DNA of 64,000 nt, from NCBI RefSeq assembly GCF_014982785.1, contig NZ_JADCKB010000013.1, forward strand, positions 32,131-96,130. Direction: 5' to 3'. This document shows positions 63,833 to 64,000 of this stretch, piece by piece. How positions within the stretch are numbered: the stretch's first letter is position 1; each line of letters opens with the position of its first letter. The notes under the pieces were generated by a model. The model had not been told where the DNA came from. It saw only the letters and a program-made list of their open reading frames with translations, and did no database searches. Source of the DNA: Ructibacterium gallinarum. GTDB lineage: Bacteria > Bacillota > Clostridia > Monoglobales > Monoglobaceae. The position numbers and the translations under genes were made by a program.

Positions 63833-64000
63833 TGTGAACAGGTCCAGTAAAAACGGACAATAGAAAAAATCGTCCTCCTATGGTATAATAAAAACTATCA
63901 AAGGGGGGCATTGTTATGCCAAGAAAATACATAAAAATAAGGCAACACGAAGAAGAATTGCTGAAAATGAAGGAACAGGGATTAACACATCAAGAAATGG
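63833..64000 (+). mobile_element. Left end of an insertion sequence, truncated by window
   Basis: The A/T-rich spacer after the ATPase gives way near 63833 to TGTGAACAGGTCC, with GTCC (63842-63845) / GGAC (63855-63858) as a short dyad, a -10-like TATAAT (63884-63889), AAGGGGGG and then a transposase-like reading frame. The TG start fits IS3-type ends. The right end lies outside the window, so the boundary and family are not certain. Confidence 0.6.
63916..64000 (+). CDS. Transposase OrfA-like protein, N-terminal 28 residues only
   Basis: The reading frame starts MPRKYIKIRQHEEELLKMKE and continues past the window with GLTHQEM, the start of a helix-turn-helix like those of short OrfA proteins in IS3-type elements of Clostridia. 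AGGGGGG lies upstream. The call rests on this N-terminal pattern and is tentative. Confidence 0.6.
   Translation, partial: MPRKYIKIRQHEEELLKMKEQGLTHQEM

Overview
The window looks like chromosomal DNA of a low-GC, Gram-positive, anaerobic member of the Bacillota, most likely class Clostridia. The evidence is the gene order gdpP-rplI-dnaB, rplU-rpmA-obgE, ylxM-ffh-rpsP-khpA-rimM-trmD and nadD-yqeK-LCP-rsfS-leuS, a perfect CIRCE box before groESL, strong AGGAGG-type ribosome binding sites, SLH-domain proteins, a flavin reductase-rubredoxin fusion typical of anaerobes, and a manganese-type riboswitch before a P-type ATPase. I see no tRNA, rRNA, CRISPR array or prophage. One insertion sequence begins at the right edge.

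Layout. 1-9422: housekeeping genes (gdpP 3' end, rplI, dnaB, tilS, hpt, a small membrane protein, an aminotransferase, trpS) followed by two cell-wall precursor genes (TagO/WecA-like transferase and UDP-GlcNAc 2-epimerase). 9424-11249: a structured leader before an RsiV-like membrane protein, then the flavin reductase-rubredoxin and a DUF3783 protein. 11273-24550: translation, ribosome assembly and secretion genes, interrupted by a zinc-ribbon/beta-propeller membrane protein at 17252. 24580-45131: an accessory polysaccharide locus. 45154-53867: an SSB-like protein, a small membrane protein, a truncated deacetylase pseudogene, uvrBA and groESL. 53890-57424: an acetyltransferase, a GtrA protein and two sugar-nucleotide genes of UDP-N-acetyl-L-fucosamine type. 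57483-61030: a tight four-gene operon of HisD-like, HisB-like, HAD phosphatase and orphan fumarase-beta proteins. 61034-63817: riboswitch-controlled P-type ATPase. 63833-64000: start of an insertion sequence.

The polysaccharide locus reads as one system. An AraC-type regulator (28990-29880) lies between a leftward operon for two SLH-domain surface proteins and a rightward operon. The rightward operon encodes a large secreted heparinase II/III-type lyase, two large secreted proteins with carbohydrate-binding-like modules, a lipoprotein solute-binding protein, two ABC permeases and a cytoplasmic GH88 unsaturated glucuronyl hydrolase. The inferred path is: lyase cleaves a uronic-acid polysaccharide outside the cell, unsaturated oligosaccharides are imported, and GH88 removes the unsaturated uronate inside. 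No transporter ATPase is present, so a shared MsmX-type ATPase elsewhere is expected. A 12-bp motif is shared by the leaders of both operons.

The best candidate for something undescribed is the operon at 57586-61030. Its HisD-like and HisB-like proteins have changes at residues that are metal ligands in the classical histidine enzymes, they are coupled to a HAD phosphatase and a lone fumarase/tartrate dehydratase beta subunit, and no other his gene is nearby. It may be a repurposed pathway rather than histidine synthesis. Other points of note are an L27 that starts exactly at the usual Prp-processed N-terminus with no prp gene, an unassigned three-way-junction RNA at 9424-9490, and a pdaB-like pseudogene whose conserved Trp codon is now TGA.
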